From contig NZ_MTAZ01000026.1 in the NCBI RefSeq assembly GCF_002150785.1, forward strand, positions 1-42,336: a stretch of 42,336 bases of DNA. Direction: 5' to 3'. The notes beneath the pieces are model-generated. The model had not been told where the DNA came from, ran no database searches, and saw only the letters and a list, made by a program, of their open reading frames with translations. How positions within the stretch are numbered: the first letter of the stretch is position 1; every line of letters starts with the position of its first letter. This DNA comes from Arenibacter amylolyticus. Lineage in GTDB: Bacteria; Bacteroidota; Bacteroidia; Flavobacteriales; Flavobacteriaceae. The translations under genes and the position numbers were made by a program. Shown here piece by piece: positions 24,126 through 32,406 of the stretch.

Positions 24126-24449
24126 CTAGTCCTGCAAATGCTCACTTACCCTTTTTATTACAAGTTTGTCTAGTGCAGCGTTTAGTGGAATTTGGCATGC
24201 TAACCGACTTGCCTTGGTGGAGTCTTCCAATTTGGAAAGTGTGTGCTTTTCCTCTTCTCCCATAGGTTCATGGAGGGTTCCTTTTAATACTTTAATATGG
24301 CAGGTGCCGCACCAAGCCCTTCCTTTACAATCGCCCCACTCCTCCATATACTTATCAAATAACAACTCCATGAGGCTGTGATATTCATGGGTTGTGAAAT
24401 TGGCGGTACATTGGTCTCCAAATTCGTCAAAATAGGTTAGGGAGTACAT
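24126..24449 (-). CDS. 2Fe-2S plant-type ferredoxin
   Basis: I chose ATG 24449; an earlier in-frame TTG at 24476 would add nine residues. The 107-residue protein has the adrenodoxin/plant-type cluster motif with ligands at CKGRAWCGTC (C-x5-C-x2-C) and the fourth Cys in LACQIPL. The N-terminal strand YSLTYFDEFGDQCTANF fits the ubiquitin-like fold. It transfers single electrons in the cytoplasm. It lies between the truncated hemoglobin and a small membrane protein, so reduction of the hemoglobin or of a di-iron protein is a reasonable guess. No reductase gene is adjacent. Confidence 0.88.
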   Translation of the reverse strand: MYSLTYFDEFGDQCTANFTTHEYHSLMELLFDKYMEEWGDCKGRAWCGTCHIKVLKGTLHEPMGEEEKHTLSKLEDSTKASRLACQIPLNAALDKLVIKRVSEHLQD

Positions 24450-24501
24450 AGAGGGAGTTGTTTTATGATGGGGCAAAGGTCTTGTATTTCTATAAGGCCA
24501 C

Positions 24502-24795
24502 CTAAATAATATTTAAGGCAATGGTGACAATGCTAAATAGTACGCTAATGATTAGTAGGTTAAAGGTTGTTTTCGCTTTTAAATGAGCCAAAACAGCTGC
24601 GTTGTAAGCCATACAGAGAATGGTAACCATTAAAACGATGAAAAACCTTATGGCGATGGGCATTTCGTTTTTAAGGGCTAGCATTACTGCAACCGATCCC
24701 AGGCAACTTTGACCAATGATGGCGATGGTTGAATATCCTGTTTGCCCCTTTTTAAATTCGGTAAGTAATTCGTTGTAAATTTTCATAAGATTCAT
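24502..24795 (-). CDS. Small three-helix membrane protein, unknown function
   Basis: The 97-residue protein has three hydrophobic segments (about 20-40, 47-68 and 75-96), preceded by an amphipathic start. Either M1 (24795) or M4 (24786) may be the start. I recognise no family. It is 12 bases downstream of the hemerythrin gene and 52 bases before the ferredoxin gene, so it belongs to the NO-stress operon. A membrane anchor or heme-binding partner is possible but no conserved His pair is evident. Confidence 0.6.
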   Translation of the reverse strand: MNLMKIYNELLTEFKKGQTGYSTIAIIGQSCLGSVAVMLALKNEMPIAIRFFIVLMVTILCMAYNAAVLAHLKAKTTFNLLIISVLFSIVTIALNII

Positions 24796-24807
24796 ATTAG
24801 TTGTTTT

Positions 24808-25272
24808 CTATTTCCAAAAAACATCCGAGGTATTCTCGGTAAACTTGGTGTCTGGGTGTAGCTTAGCAATAGTATCCAATTGGGATGTGGTTGCTATTTG
24901 TTGAATTTCGTTGAAAAGGATTCGCTCCTCAAACCTGATATGTGCCTGTAGTTCCTCCTCAATAAGTAGAATGGTTCTCTTTAGATCTACGGAAGTGTTG
25001 AAGAGTCGCTCTAACCTTCTGTGCTGGGAAATTGCCTTTTTTACCAGCTCGTGCTCATTGCCCAATATGGGGAAAATGTATTCTTCCTCCGCTTCAAAAT
25101 GAGGCATTAGATGGGTGGAGAAGAACCAGTTTAAATAGGTTTTTATCCGCTCCACGGAAACACCTTTGGAAAAGCCTGTTCTTATTTTCCAAGACAGCAA
25201 TAATCCTTGGTGGTGTTCCCTGCTTAAAGGCTGCATTGCCTTATGTCTTTTAATAGGTTTTGCTTTTTCCAT
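24808..25272 (-). CDS. Hemerythrin-domain protein
   Basis: The 154-residue protein has the four-helix hemerythrin pattern with di-iron ligands in order: LSREHHQGLLL, LMPHFEAEEEYIFP (H-x3-E), ISQHRRLER, and LQAHIRFEERILF (H-x4-E). Such proteins bind O2 or NO at a di-iron site or support iron-centre repair. Two other di-iron or heme genes lie in the same strand run. It starts at ATG 25272, 56 bases after the DUF488 gene. No regulatory domain is attached. Confidence 0.9.
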   Translation of the reverse strand: MEKAKPIKRHKAMQPLSREHHQGLLLSWKIRTGFSKGVSVERIKTYLNWFFSTHLMPHFEAEEEYIFPILGNEHELVKKAISQHRRLERLFNTSVDLKRTILLIEEELQAHIRFEERILFNEIQQIATTSQLDTIAKLHPDTKFTENTSDVFWK

Positions 25273-25328
25273 GTGATGTTTTTTAGATGTGGACTAGGTT
25301 CTTTAGGTTGTTTGACTCTACTTCCAGT

Positions 25329-25682
25329 TTATTGGGGTTCTTCTAAAATGTGCTGTAACACTACTGCTTGGTTATGTACTGTATCCTTGGCACCGTATAG
25401 AAGGGTAAGGGGAGCCTTTTCTGCTTTTTCTCGCAATTCCCTCAGTACATCCTCCTTTCCCTTAAGTTCGCTTCTGTATTTTTCGGAAAATTCCTCAAAC
25501 TTATCAGGGTCGTGGTTAAACCATTTCCTCAGGGAGTCCGAGGGTGCTAGGGGACGTATCCAATCATCCAATTGTGCGTCTTTCTTACTAACTCCTCTGG
25601 GCCAGATCCGATCTACTAGAATACGTTGCCCATCGTTCTCCGATGGCGCATCGTAAATTCGTTTTATTCGTATTTTTTTCAT
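25329..25682 (-). CDS. DUF488 family protein (YeaO-like)
   Basis: The 117-residue protein matches DUF488 from end to end: IKRIYDAPSENDGQRILVDRIWPRGVSK, LDDWIRPLAPSDSLRKWF, FSEKYRSEL and LTLLYGAKDTVHNQAVVL. The family has no firmly assigned activity. Homologs often sit with stress, heme or nitrosative genes. The conserved Asp, Arg and Trp in VDRIWPRG are present. It lies between the hemerythrin gene and the hairpin spacer after ric. Confidence 0.88.
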   Translation of the reverse strand: MKKIRIKRIYDAPSENDGQRILVDRIWPRGVSKKDAQLDDWIRPLAPSDSLRKWFNHDPDKFEEFSEKYRSELKGKEDVLRELREKAEKAPLTLLYGAKDTVHNQAVVLQHILEEPQ

Positions 25683-25828
25683 TTCGTTTTAATCCCTTGT
25701 ATCTCTGGGTTGGGGGAAATAACATTCGCTTTCGGGTGGCTACACCTTAGTACAAACTTTAACCAGACAGACATAGAAGCAAGTACCTTGTGGTAATCAT
25801 TAAGTAGGGGGAGCTAACTATGGACTGT

Positions 25829-25887
25829 TGCGGCACGGTCTTAGAACTTAACGGATTGTCGTCCAATAATTTTCTGACCGTGCCACA
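25829..25887 (-). terminator. Long stem-loop downstream of ric
   Basis: GGCACGGTC (25832-25840) and GACCGTGCC (25876-25884) are perfect complements, extendable by a wobble pair and two more pairs to 12 bp. The loop is 35 bases. It lies 48 bases beyond the ric stop and upstream of DUF488. There is no T-run after it on minus, so it may separate transcripts by processing or act as a regulatory structure. Confidence 0.5.
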
Positions 25888-25931
25888 TACCATCAATGTG
25901 CTAGACTAAATAGAATGTTATTAGATACAAT

Positions 25932-26657
25932 TTAATCATTTAATTCCTTTTCTAAGATTTCAGCTTTGGGAAAAAGCAGGTTATTCTCCAAATGGATATG
26001 TTGGTGCAAGTCTTCTTCAAACTCCTGAAGCAGTGAAAAAGTCACCCTATAGGTGTTGCATGCGTCGGCCGGCGGCGTATAGTTGTCACTTAATTTTTCT
26101 ATCACCCTAAACCTCTCTCCTTCGTTTTCGTGTTCTTGCATCATCATTTGAATGGGGTTTTTAATAGTGCCAACAGGTATTGGATCTAGCGCAGTCCCGG
26201 TTTGCTTTGCTCGTACCATTTTACGGATTGCGGGGAATACTATTAGCTCCTCTTTTTTCATATGCTTGGTCAATTCCCCTGCACTGGTATTAAAATGTTG
26301 GGTTATCTCCAATAATTCTGGATGGCGTTCTCCATGCACCCTACAAAGTTTGGATAAATATTGCTTTAAAATGGGGATTTGCGTTTCCACATATCTGTGG
26401 TGTTTTTTCTCAATATAATCGGCAAGAAGGTCTAGGGGCCAGGCAGTAAAATCTATTTGGTCCCCATGGGTCTGTTGTTGTACCGATTGTAATTCCTTTA
26501 AGAGAAGATTGGCGTCCAGCTTGTTTTTCTCGGCCACCTCCAATACACTTCTGTTTCCCTTGCAACAGAAATCTATTTTATGGCTTTTAAATACCTGAGC
26601 CGTCTTATAATTGTCGGCTACTATTTCTCCAATGGGTTTGCTCATTAAATTCTCCAT
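25932..26657 (-). CDS. ric: RIC: iron-sulfur cluster repair di-iron protein (YtfE/ScdA)
   Basis: The 241-residue protein repairs iron-sulfur clusters and di-iron centres after NO or oxidative damage. The N-terminal ScdA domain (about 5-60) includes KSHKIDFCCKGNRSV with the typical CC pair. The C-terminal hemerythrin domain carries the di-iron ligands in KKHHRYVE, RVHGERHPELLE, TKHMKKEELIVFP, MQEHENEGE and HIHLENNLLFP. Length matches E. coli YtfE with its usual spacing. Its start is 1 base from the cupin stop, so they are translationally coupled. A second Met (26645) is an alternative start. Confidence 0.95.
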   Translation of the reverse strand: MENLMSKPIGEIVADNYKTAQVFKSHKIDFCCKGNRSVLEVAEKNKLDANLLLKELQSVQQQTHGDQIDFTAWPLDLLADYIEKKHHRYVETQIPILKQYLSKLCRVHGERHPELLEITQHFNTSAGELTKHMKKEELIVFPAIRKMVRAKQTGTALDPIPVGTIKNPIQMMMQEHENEGERFRVIEKLSDNYTPPADACNTYRVTFSLLQEFEEDLHQHIHLENNLLFPKAEILEKELND

Positions 26658-26658
26658 A

Positions 26659-26958
26659 TTATATATAGTTAAAGTTTATTTCAGATGTTGTAGTCATTAT
26701 GGCAACTGCTTTAAAGTCTTGTAATACACTCAGGTGGTACTCCACAAAAGCAGGGACCAATAGCGTATCACCCTTTTTCAAAAAATGTTTTTCATGTGGG
26801 GTGTTTAGGAGTACTTCTCCTTCCTGTACTACTATCACTGCCTCCTTGGTGTTGTGGTGGGCAGGCATATCCATCCCGGCCAAGGCATTTATTTGCATTA
26901 TTTTTAAAGACTTACCCACCGTTTTATGGGTGAATTCAGGGATGTTCAATACTTCCAT
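26659..26958 (-). CDS. Small single-domain cupin
   Basis: The 99-residue protein has the cupin pattern: GMDMPAHHNTKEAVIVVQEGEVLL, with HH and E as metal-ligand candidates, and KKGDTLLVPAFVEYHLSVL, with the second-motif His. It is cytoplasmic. It overlaps the end of the tryptophan dioxygenase gene by 23 bases and ends 1 base before ric, so three genes are one unit. It is similar in size and layout to the cupin before nosD, and each sits in a nitrogen-oxide gene set. Function unknown. Confidence 0.85.
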   Translation of the reverse strand: MEVLNIPEFTHKTVGKSLKIMQINALAGMDMPAHHNTKEAVIVVQEGEVLLNTPHEKHFLKKGDTLLVPAFVEYHLSVLQDFKAVAIMTTTSEINFNYI

Positions 26959-27874
26959 GGCATTTGGTTTTAACGTTAGTTCCCCAATTTTTTAATTCGT
27001 GCTTTGTCCACAACGTTGGGAAAAATTTACGCTGTTGATATTTTGGGTGTAGATACTTTTTCCATTCCGATCCTCCCGTGGCAGCTTTGTTTTCGCCTTT
27101 GCTATTTAGATAATGCTCTGCCGTATGCAGGTGAACCAACGGCCATTCCACATTATATAGGTGATCAAATCTTCGGAGTTTATGTTTTAGTGGGTCCGGT
27201 AAGTGGGGGAGGGCTTTAATTTTATTCTCCAAAGTATTACCCCTAAGGGTAAGTGCCGTATCTGTGAGTTTTTGGAGGTATTTTTCCTCAAACAATTGTA
27301 ATGTCAATGATTTTTCACCTGTTTTTCGATCTATTCCTGCATCTTTCCAATAAATATGATCGAAACATTCCATAAAGTCAGCCTTTGTAGAAAGTTGGTT
27401 GGTATAGGATTTACTTTCCAAATTTAATAGGGAGGTACAATGGAGTTCTATCAGCCTAAACTGTGCGCATTGAAACCCGCTTGCTGGGGTAAGGGTATAT
27501 CTAAAGGTATTGTAGTCCTCGTAGTCCATCCCAGTTCTCATAATGTCAAAAGAATTTATTAAGAGGGAGGTATATTTTATGAGTCGGTCTAATTTAATTT
27601 CCAGATAATTAGCGCTAGGCTCTTTTTCCAATACTATTTGTTCCAGCTCATGAAGCATCATTTTTAAAAAAAGTTCCGTTACCTGATGGTACATGATAAA
27701 TACGGATTCGTCCTTAAAATGGGTCCTTGGCTTTTGAAGGGAAAGTAGGGTGTCTACCTCTATATAGTCCCAATAAGTAATGGGTTTGGCATGTAATAAT
27801 CCTTTTAAATAGGTTTCAGGGTCTTCTCCCAACTCCCTATACTTTTCTACTATTTTATTTAGGGTACTGTCCAT
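26936..27874 (-). CDS. kynA: Tryptophan 2,3-dioxygenase
   Basis: The 312-residue heme enzyme opens the indole ring of tryptophan to give N-formylkynurenine. Family segments are present: FIMYHQVTELFLKMMLHELEQI, MRTGMDYEDYNTFRYTLTPASGFQ with the substrate-binding R and Y, VHLHTAEHYL with candidate heme-ligand histidines, and AATGGSEWKKYL with the TGGS loop. Length fits. It is the first gene of a three-gene unit with a cupin and ric. No other kynurenine-pathway genes are in the window, so its presence in an NO-repair operon is odd. Confidence 0.93.
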   Translation of the reverse strand: MDSTLNKIVEKYRELGEDPETYLKGLLHAKPITYWDYIEVDTLLSLQKPRTHFKDESVFIMYHQVTELFLKMMLHELEQIVLEKEPSANYLEIKLDRLIKYTSLLINSFDIMRTGMDYEDYNTFRYTLTPASGFQCAQFRLIELHCTSLLNLESKSYTNQLSTKADFMECFDHIYWKDAGIDRKTGEKSLTLQLFEEKYLQKLTDTALTLRGNTLENKIKALPHLPDPLKHKLRRFDHLYNVEWPLVHLHTAEHYLNSKGENKAATGGSEWKKYLHPKYQQRKFFPTLWTKHELKNWGTNVKTKCHGSIEHP

Positions 27875-28010
27875 AGCTAACTACTAAATTCGATTTGCTG
27901 ATTTAAATACTTGTAAGGAGTCAATTCATCTTCTTTATATGGATATTAATACCTTTTTGTCCTTTATTATTTATTGCCAATGTAGCAATCAACATTATAT
28001 CTTTAATAAT

Positions 28011-28445
28011 TTATCGTTTCAACAAGGTTAACCCTATATCCAGTCCGGAGGCTAACTCATAAACAGTGGTGTTTTGTAGCATTTGGGTAAGGTTTTCTCG
28101 GATCACAACAAATTTTTCATGCACCGGACAGGGGTGATTGGCATCGCATTGTTTTAATCCCAATCCGCAACCGTGAAAGATTTGATCGCCATCTATGGCG
28201 TGCACAATTTCGTATAGTGTAATGGTATCCATTTTGGTCCTATCCATCTCAAAACCTCCGGTTGGACCCTTGTGTGAATCTACCATACCGCTTCTGGCCA
28301 AGGACTGTAATATCTTAGCGGTAAAAGCTATGGGACTATCTATTTCCGAAGCAATTTCCTTAAGGCTTACACGCTGCTGGTGCAAGGATTTTTGAGCAAT
28401 AAATAGAGTTGCCTTTATACCGTATTCACACGCTTTGGAAAACAT
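28011..28445 (-). CDS. Rrf2-family transcriptional regulator (IscR/NsrR-like)
   Basis: The 144-residue regulator has an N-terminal winged helix (CEYGIKATLFIA, KEIASEI, LAKILQSLARSGMV-like segment, GPTGGFEM) and a cysteine cluster C93-x6-C100-x5-C106 in HGCGLGLKQCDANHPCPVHE. This pattern binds a 2Fe-2S or 4Fe-4S cluster in IscR, NsrR and related sensors. Both the cysteine spacing and the location beside RIC suggest an NO- or iron-sulfur-responsive regulator of the surrounding genes. It is transcribed towards kynA from its own promoter; the kynA start is 136 bases beyond its stop. NsrR versus IscR-like cannot be settled from the sequence alone. Confidence 0.9.
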   Translation of the reverse strand: MFSKACEYGIKATLFIAQKSLHQQRVSLKEIASEIDSPIAFTAKILQSLARSGMVDSHKGPTGGFEMDRTKMDTITLYEIVHAIDGDQIFHGCGLGLKQCDANHPCPVHEKFVVIRENLTQMLQNTTVYELASGLDIGLTLLKR

Positions 28446-28467
28446 ACTGAAGAATTTAAGATTGGTA

Positions 28468-28501
28468 CAAATATAGATGAAAATTCTATTTCGGACAAAA
28501 A
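28468..28501 (-). promoter_or_regulatory. rrf2 promoter (-33 and -7 elements)
   Basis: On minus, TTTTTG (28496-28501) and TATATTTG (28468-28475) are 20 bases apart, matching the Bacteroidota TTTG-N19/20-TAnnTTTG layout. The ATG follows 22 bases later. Confidence 0.6.
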
Positions 28502-28506
28502 TATCC
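28493..28506. promoter_or_regulatory. Candidate Rrf2 operator GGAC-N6-ATCC
   Basis: GGACAAAAATATCC overlaps the rrf2 -33 element, a position suited to autorepression. The geometry is the same as the core of the nos palindrome at 14622-14635 (GGAC-TTTAAA-GTCC). Binding by the Rrf2 protein is hypothetical. Confidence 0.4.
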
Positions 28507-28728
28507 TAATTAAATTATTTCATTTTTTTAGAGTGCTTAATATATAAGTAAGATCAGAAAATATAAGCGGTAGGGAGGAGGGATTAATCTAAGGATGGAA
28601 GAGGGTTGGTAGGTAGATAAACATACTAAAGATGAAAGATAGCATCTACTTACATATTATTTATAGAATAACGGGTTTAGGTTTAACTTGCAATCGATAT
28701 TAATCTAGTTTAATCACTTCATTAAAAC

Positions 28729-28763
28729 AAAAGAGGCTGCCCTATTAGGACAGCCTCTTTTTT
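28729..28763. terminator. Bidirectional intrinsic terminator
   Basis: AGAGGCTG and CAGCCTCT (28751-28758) flank an 11-base loop, with A-rich DNA on the left and a T-run on the right, so it works for nagB on minus and for any plus-strand transcript. It lies 18 bases after the nagB stop. The rest of 28446-28780 holds only the rrf2 promoter. Confidence 0.88.
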
Positions 28764-28780
28764 ATAAATAAATGGGATGC

Positions 28781-30709
28781 TTAAAACTTGTATCTCACAA
28801 AAGCTTCCATAGCGGCATAATGCGCTAATCCCAATTCGTCATACTTCGTGGCAGTTTCACTGTTTCTATCCTCTGCTCGTTGCCAGAATTCTCTGGAATC
28901 CGAACCTTGGAAAACAACGCCATCTTTTTGAGACTGGTGTTTAAAGATACCGTATCGCTTCGCAAGAACCTGACTTGGGCTCATTGGTACCGCCATTTCT
29001 ATATCCTCAATATCCCACTCTTGCCATGCACCTCTGTACAACCAAACCCAACAGTCGTCCATAAAGGATTCTGGTTTTAATCGTTTTAGAGACTCAAAGA
29101 TAATGTCTAAACAAACCTTGTGGGTTCCGTGTGGATCTGCTAAATCTCCAGCTGCATAGATTTGATGTGGCTGAATCTCCCTAATTAAATCCATGGTGAT
29201 TTTAATATCGTCTTCTCCCCATGGGTTTTTCTCAATCGTTCCCGTTTCATAGAAGGGAAGGTTGTTAAAGTGAATACGCTCATCGGGAAGACCAACGTAA
29301 TGACAGGTTGCCTTGGCCTCACTTCTACGGATCATCCCTTTGATCTCCCTTACCTCTGGGATATCTATTTCACTGGTCTTTTTGTTTTGAATAAACTTGT
29401 TCGCTTTTTCGTAAATATCTTGGGACTTGTTGTCCTCTAGACCGAAAGTACGATTGTAATCTACCACAAAATTGGAGAACCTTAAGGCTTCATCATCGGC
29501 TACCGCAATATTACCAGAGGTTTGGTAGGCTACGTGTACCTCATGCCCTTGGTCGTGTAATCTCATAAAGGTTCCTCCCATACTGATGATATCGTCATCG
29601 GGGTGGGGACTGAATATAAGCACACGTTTTTTAGCTGGATTGGCGCGTTCTGGCCTGTTAGTGTCGTCTGCATTTGGTTTACCGCCTGGCCAACCTGTAA
29701 TGGTATGCTGTAATTTATTAAAGATTCGGATATTGATATCGTATGCATCCCCTACCTCTGTTAATAGGTCGCTCATTCCGTTTTCAATATAATCTGCCTC
29801 GGTCAACATAAGCACTGGTTTCCCTAGTTTAGTAGCTAAACCAACCACTGCCTTTTTAATCAACTTGGCATCCCAATTTACTTTCTCAACAATCCAAGGA
29901 GAATTTACCCTAGTTAGTAGAGAAGAAGCTCCCTTGTCTGTAACAAAGACGCTATTGGGGTGATCTTGTAGGTAGGAGGCAGGTACCTGCTTGGTAATGG
30001 GGCCTTCCACCGCCTTATTAATAATATTTGCTTTTCCTTCTCCCCAAGCCAATAGAACCACTTTCTTGGCCTGCATAATCTGCTTAATACCAATGGTGAT
30101 CGCAGTCTTTGGCGTATTGTACAAGCCTTGGAAATCCTTGCTTGCAGCAACTCTGGTAATATGATCTAAAGTTACCAAACGGGTTTTGGAGTTGGGTAAG
30201 GATCCCGATTCGTTAAAACCGATATGTCCATTCCCACCAATCCCTAAGATCTGGTAGTCTATACCTCCCAAAGCATCAATCTTGGCCTCAAATTCCTTAC
30301 AGTAATCGGCGATATCTTCCTTGGAAAGGGTTCCGTCTGGGATATGACAGTTTGCTGGGTCAATATCCACTTGGTCAAACAAAAGAGTTTTCATAAAACG
30401 CACATAACTCTGTATGGCGTCTGGCTCCATCGGATAGTATTCGTCCAGGTTAAAAGTAATAACATTCTTAAAGCTTAAGTTCTCTTCCTTGTGCAAGCGC
30501 ACCAACTCCGCATATAATCTTTTCGGTGAAGAACCCGTAGCAAGTCCAAGAACGCACATTTCGTTGGCATCCTGCTTTTCCCTGATCAGTGCTGCAATAT
30601 CTGCGGCTACTGCCTTGGAGGCAATTTCTGAGGATTCAAAGATTACCGTGTTTACATTTTCAAACCGTTTCTCAAAACTGGTTGCCTTGTCGATTTTACT
30701 CTTAATCAT
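28781..30709 (-). CDS. nagB: Glucosamine-6-phosphate deaminase fused to a PIG-L/LmbE deacetylase-like domain
   Basis: This 642-residue protein has two domains. Residues about 35-285 are NagB: VLGLATGSSPKRLYAEL, ITFNLDEYYPM and LGIGGNGHIGFNESG, with the catalytic Asp/His/Glu set intact; it converts glucosamine-6-phosphate to fructose-6-phosphate and ammonia. Residues about 365-600 are PIG-L/LmbE-like: VLIFSPHPDDDIISMGGTF with the metal-binding HPDDD, then DLADPHGTHK. That domain family removes N-acetyl groups from amino sugars. The fusion could therefore deacetylate and deaminate the same substrate. Length is about 2.4 times that of E. coli NagB. It is a single gene with a strong terminator. 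Confidence 0.93.
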   Translation of the reverse strand: MIKSKIDKATSFEKRFENVNTVIFESSEIASKAVAADIAALIREKQDANEMCVLGLATGSSPKRLYAELVRLHKEENLSFKNVITFNLDEYYPMEPDAIQSYVRFMKTLLFDQVDIDPANCHIPDGTLSKEDIADYCKEFEAKIDALGGIDYQILGIGGNGHIGFNESGSLPNSKTRLVTLDHITRVAASKDFQGLYNTPKTAITIGIKQIMQAKKVVLLAWGEGKANIINKAVEGPITKQVPASYLQDHPNSVFVTDKGASSLLTRVNSPWIVEKVNWDAKLIKKAVVGLATKLGKPVLMLTEADYIENGMSDLLTEVGDAYDINIRIFNKLQHTITGWPGGKPNADDTNRPERANPAKKRVLIFSPHPDDDIISMGGTFMRLHDQGHEVHVAYQTSGNIAVADDEALRFSNFVVDYNRTFGLEDNKSQDIYEKANKFIQNKKTSEIDIPEVREIKGMIRRSEAKATCHYVGLPDERIHFNNLPFYETGTIEKNPWGEDDIKITMDLIREIQPHQIYAAGDLADPHGTHKVCLDIIFESLKRLKPESFMDDCWVWLYRGAWQEWDIEDIEMAVPMSPSQVLAKRYGIFKHQSQKDGVVFQGSDSREFWQRAEDRNSETATKYDELGLAHYAAMEAFVRYKF

Positions 30710-31164
30710 TTATAATACGATTTTTTATTCGTTATTGTTTAATCTATAAAAGTACGGTAAACAATTGAAATGCTTAAATTATGACGCCTGTTTTTGACCA
30801 AAACAGTAGATAAATAAGGAATTAGCATTATTTGGTTAGGGTTCTAACTAATTTTGCACTTTATACACCTTAAAATTACTCTAATTAGCCTGTAAAATAC
30901 CCTGGTTGTACCTGGGGTAGAACTATATTTTTAGATCAATAGTCGCATTCCATGATCAGCAGCGATATCTTGGTCACTCAGTTAGGTTATCTATTGGGTA
31001 TACTTCAATAATTAGCACCTAAGAAGGCGATGGCGAATCAATTTTTAAAGGAAGAATTGCTTTAAAAGCGACTTTTTTTATCCGTTATTTTTGACTTATC
31101 TTGGCACTGTCTACTCAAAAGTAATGAACATAGGGGAGTAAAATCCGCCTATTTTAATGGATTT
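30710..31164. other. Gene-free spacer between nagB and uxuA
   Basis: No open reading frame here is convincing. It must hold the divergent nagB and uxuA promoters. The only clear element is a TATTTTTG box near the uxuA end. Confidence 0.6.
31086..31093 (+). promoter_or_regulatory. Possible -7 element for uxuA
   Basis: TATTTTTG matches TAnnTTTG and lies 71 bases before the ATG. A TTG at the usual -33 spacing is missing, so this is tentative. Confidence 0.35.
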
Positions 31165-32361
31165 ATGGAATTAACATTGGAGCAAACTTGGAGATGGTAC
31201 GGGCCTAAGGATCCTGTTTCCTTAATGGATATTAAACAAGCGGGAGCTACTGGAGTGGTAAGCGCCCTTCATCATATTCCCAATGGGGAAGTGTGGGCTA
31301 GGGAAGAGATTCTGGCCAGAAAGGATATGATTGAAAAGGCGGGACTACGTTGGTCCGTGGTAGAAAGTGTCCCCGTACACGAGGATATAAAGACACAACG
31401 GGGCGATTATATGCAATATGTAGAGCACTACCAGACCACCATTGCCAACTTAGCGAGTTGCGGTATAGATACCATTTGCTATAACTTTATGCCGGTGTTG
31501 GATTGGACAAGGACCGATCTGGATTATGAGCTAGAAGATGGCTCCACTGCCTTGCGATTTGAAAAAATGGCCTTTGCTGCCTTCGAGCTTTTTCTATTGC
31601 AACGGCCAGGGGCAGAAGCAGCGTATTCTGAGACGGAGCAGAAGGCCGCAAAAACTTATTTAGATAGCCTTACGGATGCGGATAAAAAGACCCTGGTCCA
31701 GAATATCATAGCGGGACTCCCTGGCGCGGAAGAAGGATATACCCTAAAGGAGTTCAATCAAATATTAGCTACTTATAAGGCTATTGGTCCCAAAGAATTA
31801 AAACAGCATTTAATTGAATTTCTGCAGCACATAATCCCTGTTGCCGAAGAAAAAGGGGTGCGGATGTGTATACATCCAGACGATCCTCCGTATCCTATTC
31901 TGGGATTACCTAGGGTAGTGAGTACAGAACAAGATGTTGTGGAACTGTTTAAGGCGGTAGATAGCCCCAGTAACGGACTCACCTTTTGCACCGGGTCTTT
32001 TGGAGTACGGGAAGACAATGACTTGGTGGGGATGGTAGAACGCTTGGGAGATCGCATACATTTTATGCACCTAAGGAGTACCGAACGGGATGCGGATGGC
32101 AATTTTCATGAAGCCGACCACCTAAGAGGGGATGTGGATATGTTTGGAGTGCTAAAAGCCCTAATTGCCGAACAACAAAAACGCAAAGCCGCCGGAAGAA
32201 AGGATATACGAATGCCATTTCGCCCAGATCACGGACATAAGATGTTAGACGATCTTAGAAAAGAAACCAACCCGGGGTATTCGGCCATAGGCCGACTAAG
32301 GGGACTGGCAGAGCTCCGTGGGCTGGAAATGGGGATTAGACGGTCTGCCGCCCCTAATTAA
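31165..32361 (+). CDS. uxuA: Mannonate dehydratase
   Basis: The 398-residue enzyme dehydrates D-mannonate to 2-keto-3-deoxygluconate in the glucuronate pathway. Family segments include [16 protein letters not shown] at the N-terminus, [52 protein letters not shown] and [12 protein letters not shown], which hold the metal-binding His, Cys, His and Asp residues. Length matches E. coli UxuA. It converges on eda (45 bases between stops), and the product feeds KdgK and then the aldolase. Confidence 0.97.
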   Translation: MELTLEQTWRWYGPKDPVSLMDIKQAGATGVVSALHHIPNGEVWAREEILARKDMIEKAGLRWSVVESVPVHEDIKTQRGDYMQYVEHYQTTIANLASCGIDTICYNFMPVLDWTRTDLDYELEDGSTALRFEKMAFAAFELFLLQRPGAEAAYSETEQKAAKTYLDSLTDADKKTLVQNIIAGLPGAEEGYTLKEFNQILATYKAIGPKELKQHLIEFLQHIIPVAEEKGVRMCIHPDDPPYPILGLPRVVSTEQDVVELFKAVDSPSNGLTFCTGSFGVREDNDLVGMVERLGDRIHFMHLRSTERDADGNFHEADHLRGDVDMFGVLKALIAEQQKRKAAGRKDIRMPFRPDHGHKMLDDLRKETNPGYSAIGRLRGLAELRGLEMGIRRSAAPN

Positions 32362-32406
32362 AAAGGCGGTACCAAGCATGGAAATTGGCAGGGCAGCTAC
32401 GGGAGT

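Noticed and set aside
25243-25656. 137-codon open frame on plus opposite DUF488
   Set aside because: Antisense to a full-length DUF488 gene. Its product is rich in Ser and Cys with no pattern of a real protein.
27936-27965. Rrf2 operator upstream of kynA, suggested by GGACAAAAA on minus
   Set aside because: Only the half-site matches; the second half lies at different spacing, so it does not meet the GGAC-N6-RTCC pattern.
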